Assembly: GCA_031548025.1 (NCBI GenBank)
Contig: JAVBRM010000071.1
Coordinates: forward strand, 1-64,000
Source of the DNA: UBA5239 sp031548025
GTDB taxonomy: Bacteria > Verrucomicrobiota > Lentisphaeria > Victivallales > Victivallaceae
Direction of reading: 5' to 3'
Length of the DNA: 64,000 nt
The position numbers and the translations under genes were made by a program. The notes beneath the pieces were generated by a model that saw only the letters and a program-made list of their open reading frames with translations, was not told the DNA's origin and did not search any database. This document shows, one piece after another, positions 8,028 to 17,354 of this stretch (the first letter of the stretch is position 1; every line of letters starts with the position of its first letter).

Positions 8028-8978
8028 TTATTTTATGAAGCGTTTCCGGAACGAACACCGACGGCACAACTCCGCCACCGCTTTCCGTTCCCGCCAGCCG
8101 TTGCGGATGCGCTCAGCCGCCGGGCCGCTCAGAATTTGCGCCAGAGGCGCTTCGCCGATACGCCCGAGCGTTTCCGCTCCCGCCTGATCCAGGCAGCAGA
8201 TCGTAACTCGCCCGTCGCACAATACGGCAAACTGACTTTCCAATCCATGGCATGTCCCGCGCTCATCTACCAACTCATGATGCAACTCCGGCCAAACAAA
8301 GCGCCGGTCGAAATTCAGGTAAACCCGTCCACAGATTCGCAGACTGCGTCGCGATTTTTGCGGTGGCGCCGGAGTCTCGATTCCCAGCCCCTCCCCGATC
8401 CGGGCCAGCAACGCGCTATTATCAGCATCATCGTTCCAGAAACGAAAATTCAGATAAAGATCCGGCCGGCGCTTCCCGGCCTCGCGGGCAAACTCCAGAA
8501 TGGCCTCCAATGTGTCATCATGCTCACTCAAAGCATGAAACGAAAAATTGATCTGCCGCACGATCGGATTGAGAATATCCAATGCTTCATAATCACCGAT
8601 CCGGTCCCCATTGGTAGTCAGATTCACCGGCATCCCCGCCTCCCGACAGATTTCCAACAAAGCTCCCAATTCCGGATGCAACAGCGGCTCTCCCAGGACA
8701 TGCAGAAACACCTGTCCCGCCAGCGGAACCGCCTCCGTGATTACCTGCCGGAACATCTCCACCGGCATCACCGCATCCTCCCCCACCGAAGGACAAAACG
8801 CGCAAGAACGCGTACAGCGCCTGGTAATCTCAATATAAGCCCGATCAAAAACCAATTTTTCACTTCCCTTTTTACCAACATACAACCGCCTCACCACATT
8901 TTCAAGCAAGCCGACCAGAAAAGTAATCAGCTCACAATCCGTCGGACCAGTCCGACTTTCATGGCCTCCCGTCATCAT
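8028..8978 (-). CDS. Radical SAM protein with Cys-rich C-terminus
   Basis: About 316 residues from the ATG at 8978. The radical SAM cluster motif CTRSCAFC (C-x3-C-x2-C) is near residue 28, followed by the G-E-P-L-L-H-P segment typical of the SAM-binding region. The C-terminal third has scattered Cys (ICCLD, LCRRC) reminiscent of SPASM/twitch auxiliary-cluster domains. The frame stays open to 9026, but that would place the start inside or upstream of the promoter, so 8978 (or the next codon, 8975) is preferred. Function unknown; peptide or enzyme modification is common for this group. No precursor peptide gene was seen nearby. Confidence 0.8.
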   Translation of the reverse strand: MMTGGHESRTGPTDCELITFLVGLLENVVRRLYVGKKGSEKLVFDRAYIEITRRCTRSCAFCPSVGEDAVMPVEMFRQVITEAVPLAGQVFLHVLGEPLLHPELGALLEICREAGMPVNLTTNGDRIGDYEALDILNPIVRQINFSFHALSEHDDTLEAILEFAREAGKRRPDLYLNFRFWNDDADNSALLARIGEGLGIETPAPPQKSRRSLRICGRVYLNFDRRFVWPELHHELVDERGTCHGLESQFAVLCDGRVTICCLDQAGAETLGRIGEAPLAQILSGPAAERIRNGWRERKAVAELCRRCSFRKRFIK

Positions 8979-9004
8979 TTTTCTCGTTTTTTCCCTATCA
9001 CCTC

Positions 9005-9033
9005 TTGACAAAGCCGACAAGATCATATATAAT
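9005..9033 (+). promoter_or_regulatory. Consensus sigma-70 promoter of the GntR-type regulator
   Basis: TTGACA at 9005-9010, exactly 17 bases, TATAAT at 9028-9033; a perfect consensus promoter. Start of transcription near 9040, ATG at 9060. The -10 box lies inside a 14-base perfect palindrome (TATATAATTATATA, 9026-9039) that could also serve as an operator. Confidence 0.85.
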
Positions 9034-9060
9034 TATATAGTATCGAATAGGACCGAGCAA
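9032..9060 (-). promoter_or_regulatory. Overlapping divergent promoter of the radical SAM gene
   Basis: On the minus strand the sequence reads TTGCTC (9060-9055), 17 bases, TATAAT (9037-9032). The -10 box overlaps the -10 box of the plus-strand promoter by two bases within the shared palindrome. The -35 is weaker (four of six). Confidence 0.5.
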
Positions 9061-10175
9061 TGGAAATATACACTCTAAAAAAAGAAAATATCTATCAGAC
9101 ATTACGCCAGGACATCTTATCCGGCAAGTATCAACCCGGCCATAAGCTGCCGAAGGAAATCGATTTTTCCCGCGAACTCGGCGTCGCCAAAATCACCCTC
9201 CGGGCGGCCCTGGAAAAACTGGAAAACGACGGCCTGGTCAAGCGCGTCCCCAGCAAGGGAACTTTCGTCAGTCAAGCCAACCGCTCCAACAAGATACTGG
9301 TCCTCATATTGCAAGATAACAATATCGCCCTGACTCAAAATTATATTATGCCGGGTATAGAAGCGGCAGCTACTGCGCAAGGATTCAAAACCGAAGTCTG
9401 TTTTTTCGAATATCTGCGCAAGCTTTCCCCTGAAAACGCTTTGAATATTTTGCAGGAAAAAGAATTGTACGGAGTCATTCTGCTCACCAGCTCATTCACA
9501 AATGATCTCCCCGAGCTCGCTATTTTGAAAAAGTTGAACCTGCCGATTATCATTCCGCGCGGCGATTATGATGACCGTTTGACCGGTTTCGCTCTGTTTT
9601 ATTCCGATCTGCGGTCAGCATCACGTACCGCCCTGGAATACCTCGCTGCCCGAGGCCATCGCCGGGTAAAGGTTATTTCTTTCCATGAGGACAAATTCCG
9701 AGGCTGGCAGCTTGAAGAATTACCGGGCCTGTTCCGCGAACTCGGTTTGGATCCGACCAGACCACTTCTGTATCATGCCGAATTTGATAAGTTCTCTATT
9801 CGCAACGCCGTCGACGCTATTCTTAGGGACAGCGCGCCTACCGCTATTCAATGTCATTCGGATTTTTACGCCATCGAAGTGATGGATTATCTGCAGGAAA
9901 AGAGACTCCGCATTCCGCAGGATATCGCAGTGATGGGTTATAGCGGCTATCCCGGAGGCGGATATCTGAAACCATCGCTTTCAACAATCGATTTCGACTA
10001 TGTCAAAGTCGGCCACGCTGCGGTCCGGCTGCTGCTGGACAGTCATTCATGGTTCAACGTGCCGGGCGTTCCTCAACCGGTAAACGCCTCGCCCTATCAA
10101 CTGATCGAACGGGAATCCACCAATATCACCCGTCGGGAAAAATCAACCAAATATAAACCCCTTAAAAAAGAATGA
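9060..10175 (+). CDS. GntR-type regulator with sugar-binding domain
   Basis: 371 residues. Residues about 8-75 are a GntR winged helix (IYQTLRQDILSGKYQPGHKL, then L-G-V-A-K-I-T-L-R-A-A-L and a G-T-F-V-S wing). From about residue 80 it is a periplasmic-binding-protein-like effector domain of the LacI/GalR type. This chimera is the usual local sugar-responsive regulator in these bacteria. It heads a three-gene unit with the pseudopilin (9-base gap) and the giant secreted protein, so it likely controls that cassette and itself. The effector is unknown. Confidence 0.9.
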   Translation: MEIYTLKKENIYQTLRQDILSGKYQPGHKLPKEIDFSRELGVAKITLRAALEKLENDGLVKRVPSKGTFVSQANRSNKILVLILQDNNIALTQNYIMPGIEAAATAQGFKTEVCFFEYLRKLSPENALNILQEKELYGVILLTSSFTNDLPELAILKKLNLPIIIPRGDYDDRLTGFALFYSDLRSASRTALEYLAARGHRRVKVISFHEDKFRGWQLEELPGLFRELGLDPTRPLLYHAEFDKFSIRNAVDAILRDSAPTAIQCHSDFYAIEVMDYLQEKRLRIPQDIAVMGYSGYPGGGYLKPSLSTIDFDYVKVGHAAVRLLLDSHSWFNVPGVPQPVNASPYQLIERESTNITRREKSTKYKPLKKE

Positions 10176-10184
10176 GGAGTCCGG

Positions 10185-10922
10185 ATGAAGTCATTTTTCA
10201 CACTTATTGAGCTCCTGGTCGTAATCGCGATCATCGCGATTCTGGCAGCGCTGCTGCTTCCCGCCCTGAACCAGGTCCGGAACAAAGGACGCGCCATGGA
10301 TTGTCTGAACAACCTGTCGCAAATCGGAAAAATCGCCATGCTGTATACCGGCGACAACGACGATTATCCCGTTCCTTATCGCAATGCAATGGGAACCGGA
10401 TCGAAATTCTGGTACGCCGCCGACGGCTTGCTGGCGCCGGATTATGTCAAAGCGCGAAACAATGTCGCAATCAACGGATATACTTATTCCAGCGGCAAGA
10501 ATCCGCCGGGGACTTTCAGTTGCAAAGCAAGGAACCCGGTGGCCTTCATGAGTTCAACCCAGACCATTTTTCATTGTTACGGTCTGAATATCAATTTTAA
10601 CTATAACAGCATCGAAAAAGTTTCCAGCGCCAGAGTTCCGTCACGCTCGGCATATTTCGGCGAATCCAATTTGAAAGCCGCCCAGATCACTCACGGAGCC
10701 GATCCCGCCGGCGGCTTTTATTCGCTGGTATTTCCGCACAACAATCCCTACTATTATGAGGGGGAACTCCTCACCGCCGAGAACTCTGACCGCCCGGCAA
10801 CCGGCAATATCACCTACCTCGACGGCCACGCCGCAGGTACCGAAAGAACACGCGTTCCCTACATAAAATACAGTCTTTCCAGTTTCTGGAAGCCATGGAA
10901 TTACACCAGCGACAACTGGTAA
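10185..10922 (+). CDS. Pseudopilin-like secreted protein (prepilin N-terminus, DUF1559-type)
   Basis: 245 residues. The N-terminus is a prepilin signal: a two-residue charged lead, then FTLIELLVVIAIIAILAALL with the conserved Glu at +5. The body is a globular beta-rich domain ending in a Y-L-D-G-H-A motif, the H-x-D-G-type C-terminal signature of this family. The residue before the FTLIE cleavage site is Phe, not Gly. It lies between the regulator and the 1139-aa secreted protein. Related proteins are assumed to enter type II secretion or type IV pilus-like machines, but single members have no known function. Confidence 0.9.
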   Translation: MKSFFTLIELLVVIAIIAILAALLLPALNQVRNKGRAMDCLNNLSQIGKIAMLYTGDNDDYPVPYRNAMGTGSKFWYAADGLLAPDYVKARNNVAINGYTYSSGKNPPGTFSCKARNPVAFMSSTQTIFHCYGLNINFNYNSIEKVSSARVPSRSAYFGESNLKAAQITHGADPAGGFYSLVFPHNNPYYYEGELLTAENSDRPATGNITYLDGHAAGTERTRVPYIKYSLSSFWKPWNYTSDNW

Positions 10923-10940
10923 CCTCCTGAGGAATCAATC

Positions 10941-13900
10941 ATGATCAGAAAACTACTCTATTCGGCTTCTCTTGCCCTGACTTTGAATATGCCCGGGCTC
11001 GACAGTGGCGGCTTGACCTTTGACTTCGCCAAATATTCGGATGCGTTGCATAAAAAACCATCGGCTTCGCTCGAAAATTATTTTCCATCCGATATGAAAC
11101 TCCAGGAAGACCCGAAGGATTATTACCGGTGGTACTCCTCCGCCAACATCCATATCCCGGACAAAGAAAAAAGCCGGAGTTTATTGCCGGCAATCCGGGA
11201 AAAAACCACTTTTGAATTTACCGGCGACACCATTACAATCAGCAAATCGCCGGAATTGAAAGATATCTGCGGCGAGGACGTCGCCAGGGTCTCGGGAACG
11301 GTTTCGCGCTATGTGAAGCTACCCGACACAAGCGGCGGCAGATATCAGCTGAGCTATGAATACCGGGCCGAGCACAATTCATTCGGAGTGAACCAATTTC
11401 TGGCGATTTTCCACGCTGCGGCGGATATTCCGTCACGCGGTCAGCGGGTCGGTCAGCCGTTAGTGACAAGTTTTGCAGATTCTGCGGACTGGGTCCGGAA
11501 CTCCATCGAATTGAACATTCCGGAAAATACCGGGGCTGTCAACTTTATTTTCCGCATTGACGGAGTCGGTTCTCTACAGTTTCGCAATGTCAGTCTTGTC
11601 CGCTCGCAAGCCAACAATTCCTTTTCCATCACGCTCAATCCGCATGGCATATTGGGTGGCGATTATGTTATTTCGCAAAACCAGCCGGCGTTAATGGCCT
11701 TTGCCCTTCGCAACCTTGACGGCCTCGCCCTGAAAGACCCTGAGTTGGTGCTGACGCTTCCACCAGTGGTCAAGCTGGAAGACATCTGCGGCGATTTTGC
11801 CTCCTTCCGTCACGATGCCGCGAAGAATGAATACCGAATCAAACTCAAGCCGGAAATCATCAAAATGCTCAACCAGAGCAAGACTCCGGTCCAACGCTTC
11901 GGCCTCGTCCTCAGTACCGCCGCGGCTCCCGGCCAGACCGCTTCCGGCTTATGCCGCCTGGAAGATTCCGGCAAAGTCGTTTCCAATCTGGAAAACATCA
12001 CATTCGGCTTTATTCCGGAAATCAAAACCGCCAAGCCCAAGCGTTATTATGACGGAATGCATGTCGCAGGGCCATACTTCACATTCGGCGAAAAAGGCAG
12101 CGGCCTGATGGCCGGATTCATCAGCGACACCGGCAGCCGCTGGGTGATTGCCGGGCGCGGCGAAGCGGATGTCTGGCGGCGCAACGGGCTTGACGTCGTC
12201 CTCAAAGAACTGTACTGGCTGGCCAACGGCTACCGCGCCGGCTTGCCCAACCGCCCCGAACAGGATAGATTCATCACCTGGTCCGGTATGCAGGATAAAT
12301 ATCCCTTCAATGAAGGAACCTGCCCGGCGGCGGTTTACGAAAAACGCCCGTATTTTATGAATCAGACTATGGATTATTTCAAGAAAAACCTTACCGGTTT
12401 TGACGGTGTCTGGGCCAACTGGGAACCCTACCGTTATGCGGGGAACGGCTGTTTTTGCGATCACTGTCGCGACGGCTTTGCCAAATTCATCGGAGTACCG
12501 GTGGATGATTTGAAAAAAGACTGGCCGGATGAATTGCGGCGCGGTCGCAAATATCATGAAAAAGGAATCCGTTTTCGCAGCCTGGAACATGCAAAAATGG
12601 TCAAAACCATTAACGAAAGCATCATCGACATCACCGGCGGGGACAAATCACTCGGATTCATTCCGGGGATTTCCATCTTCGAAATATCCGAGGGCTGGCG
12701 CAAGCGGGATAACGGCCAGGAAGTCTGCGCCAACGACTATGCTACATCGTTGCGCTGGCTGGACCCGTGGGGCCCGTATCCGCGCTGGTTCTCAGAGCGC
12801 CCCTTCGTCTACAAGAAAGCACTGAATCTCTATACGTTCTGTGCCTCCCGCAGCGCCTCGGCCCAGTTCAAACGCGACTATCCAGCGGACCAACGCCCCA
12901 AGCTGATGGCGTTTCCCAACGGATATCAGGGCTACATGCAGATCAGTACTCCCGAGGGGATCGCCATCGACCTGGACTGTTTTTTCTTCAACGGATTCGA
13001 CGGTTCGATCATCTACTATTTTCCACGCGGCTTCGACAACCGGTATTACAAAGCCTTTGCCGAGCATGTCGGAAAAACTGTCCGGTATGAAGACTTTGTT
13101 TTTGACGGCAAACGCCAGGACGAACAGGTTTCATTGGTTCCCGATTCCTTGTTTGCCGCCCCCTGCGCCGGCATTGATCGCAATCTGAACGATATCAACG
13201 TTTCCCCGCTCCAACACGTTGCCTATGAATTGAACGGTAAATGGATCGTTCCCGTATTCAATTTCTGGGAAAAAGCCGAGTGTTTCTTCACCTTGAAACT
13301 TTCCGGGCTTCCGCCTGCGGAAAAATATCACCTCGTTGCCGACGGTCAACAATTTGCCTCGGCTCGGGGATACTATACCGGCGCGGAGTTGGCGGCGGGA
13401 GTTCCATTGCACGCCGGGGCCGTCCGCTGCGTGGTCTATGAATTGATTCCGGGAGCGGCCCAAGGCGAATCCTGGACCCCGGAGCGGCTGGTCAACCTGC
13501 GGAAAAAGCGTCTGCCGCAATTGCAGAAAGCCAAACAGGAAGATGACAATTACGAAAAACGTTTCAGCGTGAAAACCTCAAAAATCACCGATATCGCCAA
13601 TGCCGGAATCACCGCCAAAGCAGACAATGCAAATAATCAGCTGATAATCTCCGCCGGTGAAAATTCCATGGTCCTGAATACCCGCGTCATGAGTCTGAGC
13701 AAGTGGACCACCGCCAAAGGAATCGTGGTCCAGCCCATCGACAACCGTGGTTTCGGTTCCGCTGAATTCTGGACTCCGCAAATTCGCCCGGAAGGATTCA
13801 GCGTTACCAATCAGGAAAAAATCGATGGCGGTATCCGCATCAAGGCTGAGTTGAGGTTGACCGAACAGCAGTCCCCGCTTCTGCGCGACCTGATTATCCG

Positions 13901-14360
13901 TCAAACCTTCGATATCACGGACCAGTGCCGCCAGGTAGCGGTTACCACCGAGCTCGAAAACGACACCGGCGACGAATATCCACTGACCTATAATTTCGGT
14001 ATGCGCTATCACTCGATGCCCGCGCTCGGAGAAGGAACCATTCAACTCGGCAGTATCAGCTTCAAGCGCAACTTCCAGCACGAGATGTTTTCATTCGGCA
14101 ATAAAGATTTTGAAACGATAGCCGGAAGGGTCTTCGAAATAACCAACCCGCCGCGTCCGGTCAATTCTCCCCAAGTACGGTTCGTGACTGACAAATTCTC
14201 GGCGAATTTGCAATGCGAACCGGAAAAACAGCTCGCCGGATTCTGCCTCTGGGACAGCAGCCGCCAGTTGACCACCAGTTTCGAACCGTGCTTCCTGAAA
14301 AATTCACTGGAAAACGGCGCATTGACCACCTATAAAATCAAAATGACCATTAAGGAATAA
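10941..14360 (+). CDS. Giant secreted glycosidase-like protein (1139 aa)
   Basis: Begins with a signal-peptide-like segment (MIRKLLYSASLALTLN). Residues about 20-230 look like a beta-sandwich carbohydrate-binding region, 230-360 a second beta domain, and 370-740 a TIM-barrel-like core. The core carries E495-P-Y-x6-C504-x-C-x2-C509-x3-F, the strand-end acidic residue and Cys knuckle also seen in the 1145-aa protein of the cassette at 18422-23758. The C-terminal 270 residues are again beta-rich. I cannot assign a GH family with confidence. It is cotranscribed with the pseudopilin (18-base gap). Confidence 0.75.
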   Translation: MIRKLLYSASLALTLNMPGLDSGGLTFDFAKYSDALHKKPSASLENYFPSDMKLQEDPKDYYRWYSSANIHIPDKEKSRSLLPAIREKTTFEFTGDTITISKSPELKDICGEDVARVSGTVSRYVKLPDTSGGRYQLSYEYRAEHNSFGVNQFLAIFHAAADIPSRGQRVGQPLVTSFADSADWVRNSIELNIPENTGAVNFIFRIDGVGSLQFRNVSLVRSQANNSFSITLNPHGILGGDYVISQNQPALMAFALRNLDGLALKDPELVLTLPPVVKLEDICGDFASFRHDAAKNEYRIKLKPEIIKMLNQSKTPVQRFGLVLSTAAAPGQTASGLCRLEDSGKVVSNLENITFGFIPEIKTAKPKRYYDGMHVAGPYFTFGEKGSGLMAGFISDTGSRWVIAGRGEADVWRRNGLDVVLKELYWLANGYRAGLPNRPEQDRFITWSGMQDKYPFNEGTCPAAVYEKRPYFMNQTMDYFKKNLTGFDGVWANWEPYRYAGNGCFCDHCRDGFAKFIGVPVDDLKKDWPDELRRGRKYHEKGIRFRSLEHAKMVKTINESIIDITGGDKSLGFIPGISIFEISEGWRKRDNGQEVCANDYATSLRWLDPWGPYPRWFSERPFVYKKALNLYTFCASRSASAQFKRDYPADQRPKLMAFPNGYQGYMQISTPEGIAIDLDCFFFNGFDGSIIYYFPRGFDNRYYKAFAEHVGKTVRYEDFVFDGKRQDEQVSLVPDSLFAAPCAGIDRNLNDINVSPLQHVAYELNGKWIVPVFNFWEKAECFFTLKLSGLPPAEKYHLVADGQQFASARGYYTGAELAAGVPLHAGAVRCVVYELIPGAAQGESWTPERLVNLRKKRLPQLQKAKQEDDNYEKRFSVKTSKITDIANAGITAKADNANNQLIISAGENSMVLNTRVMSLSKWTTAKGIVVQPIDNRGFGSAEFWTPQIRPEGFSVTNQEKIDGGIRIKAELRLTEQQSPLLRDLIIRQTFDITDQCRQVAVTTELENDTGDEYPLTYNFGMRYHSMPALGEGTIQLGSISFKRNFQHEMFSFGNKDFETIAGRVFEITNPPRPVNSPQVRFVTDKFSANLQCEPEKQLAGFCLWDSSRQLTTSFEPCFLKNSLENGALTTYKIKMTIKE

Positions 14361-14370
14361 AAACAGATAA

Positions 14371-14456
14371 GAGAGTTTAGAGTTTAGAGTTTAGAGTTGG
14401 GGAGGTTACTCGCCTCCCTCCCCTTTGCTCTTTTCTCTTTTCCCTTTACTCTTCTT
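14371..14456. repeat. Intergenic 7-nt repeat element and bidirectional terminator
   Basis: Left arm: GAGTTTA repeated about four times in tandem (14373-14398). Core: GGGAGG (14400-14405), seven bases, CCTCCC (14413-14418). Right arm: pyrimidine-rich degenerate seven-base units that run straight into the stop codon of clpB (14446-14448). The hairpin followed by T-rich sequence could end transcription from both convergent genes. One of several similar elements in the window. Confidence 0.65.
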
Positions 14457-17046
14457 CTTTTTTTTCCGCGTTGATCGCGGTCATCAGCAAGCCTTGCTTG
14501 CCTTTGTCGATCAGCAGAGTGTCGCCGTCGTTCAGTTCACCGGAGATGATCATCCGCGAAACCGGCGTATCCAGCTCACGCACCATCAGACGCTTGAGCG
14601 GACGCGCTCCGAATACCGGATCATATCCCTGATCGGCCAGGTACGCACGCGCTTTGTCGCTGATCTTGAACTTGATGTCGCGGTCTTCCAGCAGTTTTTC
14701 GAAATGCTTGACCTGAATATCCACGATCCTAAGCAGGTTTTCCTTGCTCAAAGTATGGAAGATCAGCACTTCGTCCACCCGGTTCAGGAACTCGGGACGG
14801 AAGCTCGACCGGAGCAATTGATTCAACTGCTCGCGTACCGCCTCCACATTGCCCTGGTGCTGCAGAATCAGATCACTGCCCAGGTTGCTGGTCATGATGA
14901 TGATCGTATTCTTGAAGCTCACGGTACGGCCCCGCGAATCGGTCACGATCCCGTCGTCTAATATCTGCAGGAAGATATTGAACACATCCGGGTGCGCCTT
15001 TTCGATTTCGTCGAACAGGATCACCGCGTACGGGCGCCGCCTGACCGCCTCGGTCAACTGGCCGCCTTCATCGTAACCGATGTATCCGGGAGGCGCGCCG
15101 ATCATTCTCGCCACGCTGTGTTTTTCCATATACTCCGACATGTCGATCCGGATCATGGCGCGTTCGTCGTCGAACAAGTTCTCCGCCAGAGTCCTCGCCA
15201 GCTCGGTTTTGCCCACACCGGTCGGCCCCAGGAAGATAAACGAAGCAATCGGGCGGTTAGCCTGTTTCAAACCGGCCCGCGCCCGCAATACCGCATCCGA
15301 AACCGCCGCCACCGCCTCTTCCTGGCCGATGACCCGCTCGTGCAAATGCGTTCCGAGCTCCAACAGTTTCTCCTTTTCGCTCTGGATCAGGCGCTGCACC
15401 GGAATATGCGTCCAGCGACTGACGATTTCGGCGATATCCTCCTCGTCGACCTCTTCTTTAAGCAGACGGTTTTCACCGGCTTTCAGCTTTTTTTCGGCGT
15501 CTTTAATCTGTCTTTCGATACCGGGAATCGTGCCGTGGCGTAACTCCGCCGCTTTTTCCAGATTGTTTTCGCGCTCGGCTTTTTCCAGACTGTGGCGGGT
15601 CATTTCCAACGACTCCCGCAGAGTCTGCAAATCGGCGATTCCTTTCTTCTCGTTATCCCAGCGCGCCCGCAATTCCTTGCCTTCGCTTTTCAGCTCGGCG
15701 AGTTCCGCTTCCAGCGATTCCTTGCGCTGCAGCGAAGCGGCGTCCTTTTCCTTTTTCAAACCGGCGATTTCAATCTCGAGCTGCATGGCCCTGCGCTCGA
15801 TTTCGTCGATTTCGGTCGGGCAACTGTCGATCTCGGTCCGGAGCTTGGCCGCGGCCTCGTCCATCAAGTCGATCGCCTTGTCCGGCAGAAAACGGTCCGC
15901 GATATATTTATCCGAAAGCACCACCGCCGAAATCAACGCATTGTCCTTGATCCGAACCCCGTGATGCAGTTCATAACGCTCACGCAAACCGCGCAGAATC
16001 GATATCGAGTCCTCCACCGTCGGCTGATTCACCAGCACCATCTGGAAACGGCGTTCCAGCGCCGGGTCTTTCTCAATGTACTTGCGATATTCATCCAATG
16101 TAGTCGCGCCGATGCAATGCAATTCGCCGCGCGCCAACATCGGTTTCAACAGGTTTCCGGCGTCCATGGAACCTTCCGAGGCCCCTGCCCCGACAACGGT
16201 GTGCAGTTCGTCGATGAACAGAATGACATTGCCTTCCGCCGACGTAACTTCTTTCAATACCGCTTTCAAGCGCTCTTCGAATTCGCCGCGATACTTGGCA
16301 CCGGCAATCAGTGCGCCCATATCCAACGCCACCAGCTTACGGTTTTTCAACCCTTCCGGCACGTCGCCGCGGACAATTCGCCGGGCCAAGCCTTCCACAA
16401 TGGCGGTTTTACCGACCCCAGGCTCACCGATCAACACCGGATTGTTTTTCGTCCGGCGCGACAAAATTTGGATCGTCCGACGGATTTCATCGTCACGCCC
16501 GATCACTGGGTCCAACTTGTCCTGAGCCGCCAGCAAAGTCAGATCACGCCCATACTTTTCCAGAGCCTCAAAAGTCGACTCCGGATCTTCGGTCGTCACC
16601 CGCTGGTTGCCGCGTACTTCCTGCAAGGCCTTGAGAAAACGGTCCTTATCGATCCCGCGTGCCTTCAAAACCTCACCGGCCCGGCTTTTTTGCTCCAGCA
16701 GCGCCAGAAACAGATGCTCCACGCTGACGAATTCATCCTTCATATCGTCGGCAATCTTACCCGCCTTCAAAATGATCTCGCTGAATTCGCGCGACTGATA
16801 CACCTGCCCGGCTCCGGGTCCGGACACCGAAGGAACCTTCTTCAATTCCCCGCCGACATCCGAGGCGAAACGCGTCGCATCCATCTGCATCCGCTTCAAC
16901 AGCGACGGGATCAACCCGTTGTTCTGTTCCAGCAGCGACGCCAGCAAATGCAATCCGCCCACCTCCTGATGACCATGCTCAATTGCCAGATTCTGGGCTC
17001 CGATCAGAGCCTCTCTGGACTTCGTAGTAAATTTTTCATTAGCCAT
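14446..17046 (-). CDS. clpB: ATP-dependent disaggregase ClpB
   Basis: 866 residues, full length for ClpB. Order: N-terminal Clp repeat domain (1-150), first AAA+ module with Walker A GEPGVGKTAI (about 205) and the GAGASEGSMDAGNLLKPMLA segment, a long middle coiled coil (about 400-530) that distinguishes ClpB from ClpA/C, and a second AAA+ module with Walker A GPTGVGKTEL. It dissolves protein aggregates together with DnaK in the cytoplasm. Ribosome site AAGGAGG before ATG 17046. Its upstream region carries a sigma-54-type promoter identical in its key bases to that of the hsp20 operon, so both would be switched on together by an enhancer-binding activator. Confidence 0.97.
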   Translation of the reverse strand: MANEKFTTKSREALIGAQNLAIEHGHQEVGGLHLLASLLEQNNGLIPSLLKRMQMDATRFASDVGGELKKVPSVSGPGAGQVYQSREFSEIILKAGKIADDMKDEFVSVEHLFLALLEQKSRAGEVLKARGIDKDRFLKALQEVRGNQRVTTEDPESTFEALEKYGRDLTLLAAQDKLDPVIGRDDEIRRTIQILSRRTKNNPVLIGEPGVGKTAIVEGLARRIVRGDVPEGLKNRKLVALDMGALIAGAKYRGEFEERLKAVLKEVTSAEGNVILFIDELHTVVGAGASEGSMDAGNLLKPMLARGELHCIGATTLDEYRKYIEKDPALERRFQMVLVNQPTVEDSISILRGLRERYELHHGVRIKDNALISAVVLSDKYIADRFLPDKAIDLMDEAAAKLRTEIDSCPTEIDEIERRAMQLEIEIAGLKKEKDAASLQRKESLEAELAELKSEGKELRARWDNEKKGIADLQTLRESLEMTRHSLEKAERENNLEKAAELRHGTIPGIERQIKDAEKKLKAGENRLLKEEVDEEDIAEIVSRWTHIPVQRLIQSEKEKLLELGTHLHERVIGQEEAVAAVSDAVLRARAGLKQANRPIASFIFLGPTGVGKTELARTLAENLFDDERAMIRIDMSEYMEKHSVARMIGAPPGYIGYDEGGQLTEAVRRRPYAVILFDEIEKAHPDVFNIFLQILDDGIVTDSRGRTVSFKNTIIIMTSNLGSDLILQHQGNVEAVREQLNQLLRSSFRPEFLNRVDEVLIFHTLSKENLLRIVDIQVKHFEKLLEDRDIKFKISDKARAYLADQGYDPVFGARPLKRLMVRELDTPVSRMIISGELNDGDTLLIDKGKQGLLMTAINAEKKEEE

Positions 17047-17088
17047 AATACATCCTCCTTGACATCATTAAAATTTATACTGAATAAT

Positions 17089-17106
17089 TAGCAAACCCCA
17101 TGCCAA
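17089..17106 (-). promoter_or_regulatory. Sigma-54-type promoter of clpB
   Basis: Minus strand reads TTGGCATGGGGTTTGCTA. The GG and GC doublets are 12 bases apart as sigma-54 (RpoN) requires, and the flanking bases match the consensus TGGCAYG-N4-TTGCT. Predicted start near 17079, 33-base leader with a strong ribosome site. No CIRCE or sigma-32-like sequence was seen. Confidence 0.75.
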
Positions 17107-17112
17107 CTTTTA

Positions 17113-17275
17113 TGGGGAAATTGGAGAATTAGTGAATTGGTGAATTGGTGAATTGAGGGCCTGCGGCGCTTGCGTTTCACTTACTTCCGGCTTCGCCGAA
17201 TATTTACAACAATCACTCACAGCCTCTCCATAATTCTCCAATTCTCCAATTCTCCAATTCAATAATTCAGAAACG
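17113..17275. repeat. Intergenic 8-nt repeat element with inverted arms
   Basis: Left arm 17119-17157 contains GGTGAATT-type eight-base units (AATTGGAGAATTAGTGAATT and following). Right arm 17230-17269 contains CAATTCTC units three times. The arms are inverted copies of each other, with about 70 bases between them that include CCTGCGGCGC and a CGGCTTCGCCG hairpin. It lies directly upstream of the clpB sigma-54 promoter, where an enhancer site would be expected, and downstream of the hsp20 terminator. Confidence 0.65.
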
Positions 17276-17335
17276 AAAAACCCCCCGCCGGTAAAAGGGG
17301 AACCGGCGGGGGGACCGTTCCAGGGGATGGAACGG
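17276..17335 (-). terminator. Rho-independent terminator of the hsp20 operon
   Basis: A perfect 12-base-pair stem, CCCCCCGCCGGT (17281-17292) with ACCGGCGGGGGG (17302-17313). On the minus strand it is followed by TTTTTCGTTT (17280 downwards). A second perfect 8-bp hairpin (CCGTTCCA/TGGAACGG, 17315-17335) lies just before it, nearer the gene. Confidence 0.9.
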
Positions 17336-17354
17336 ATTAGGAGGGAGTGGGGTT

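Noticed and set aside
8979..9026. Longer N-terminus of the radical SAM protein
   Set aside because: It would start at or upstream of the predicted transcription start and overlap the divergent promoter.
15592..17091. 499-codon open frame on the plus strand
   Set aside because: Antisense shadow of clpB; composition is that of a reversed coding frame.
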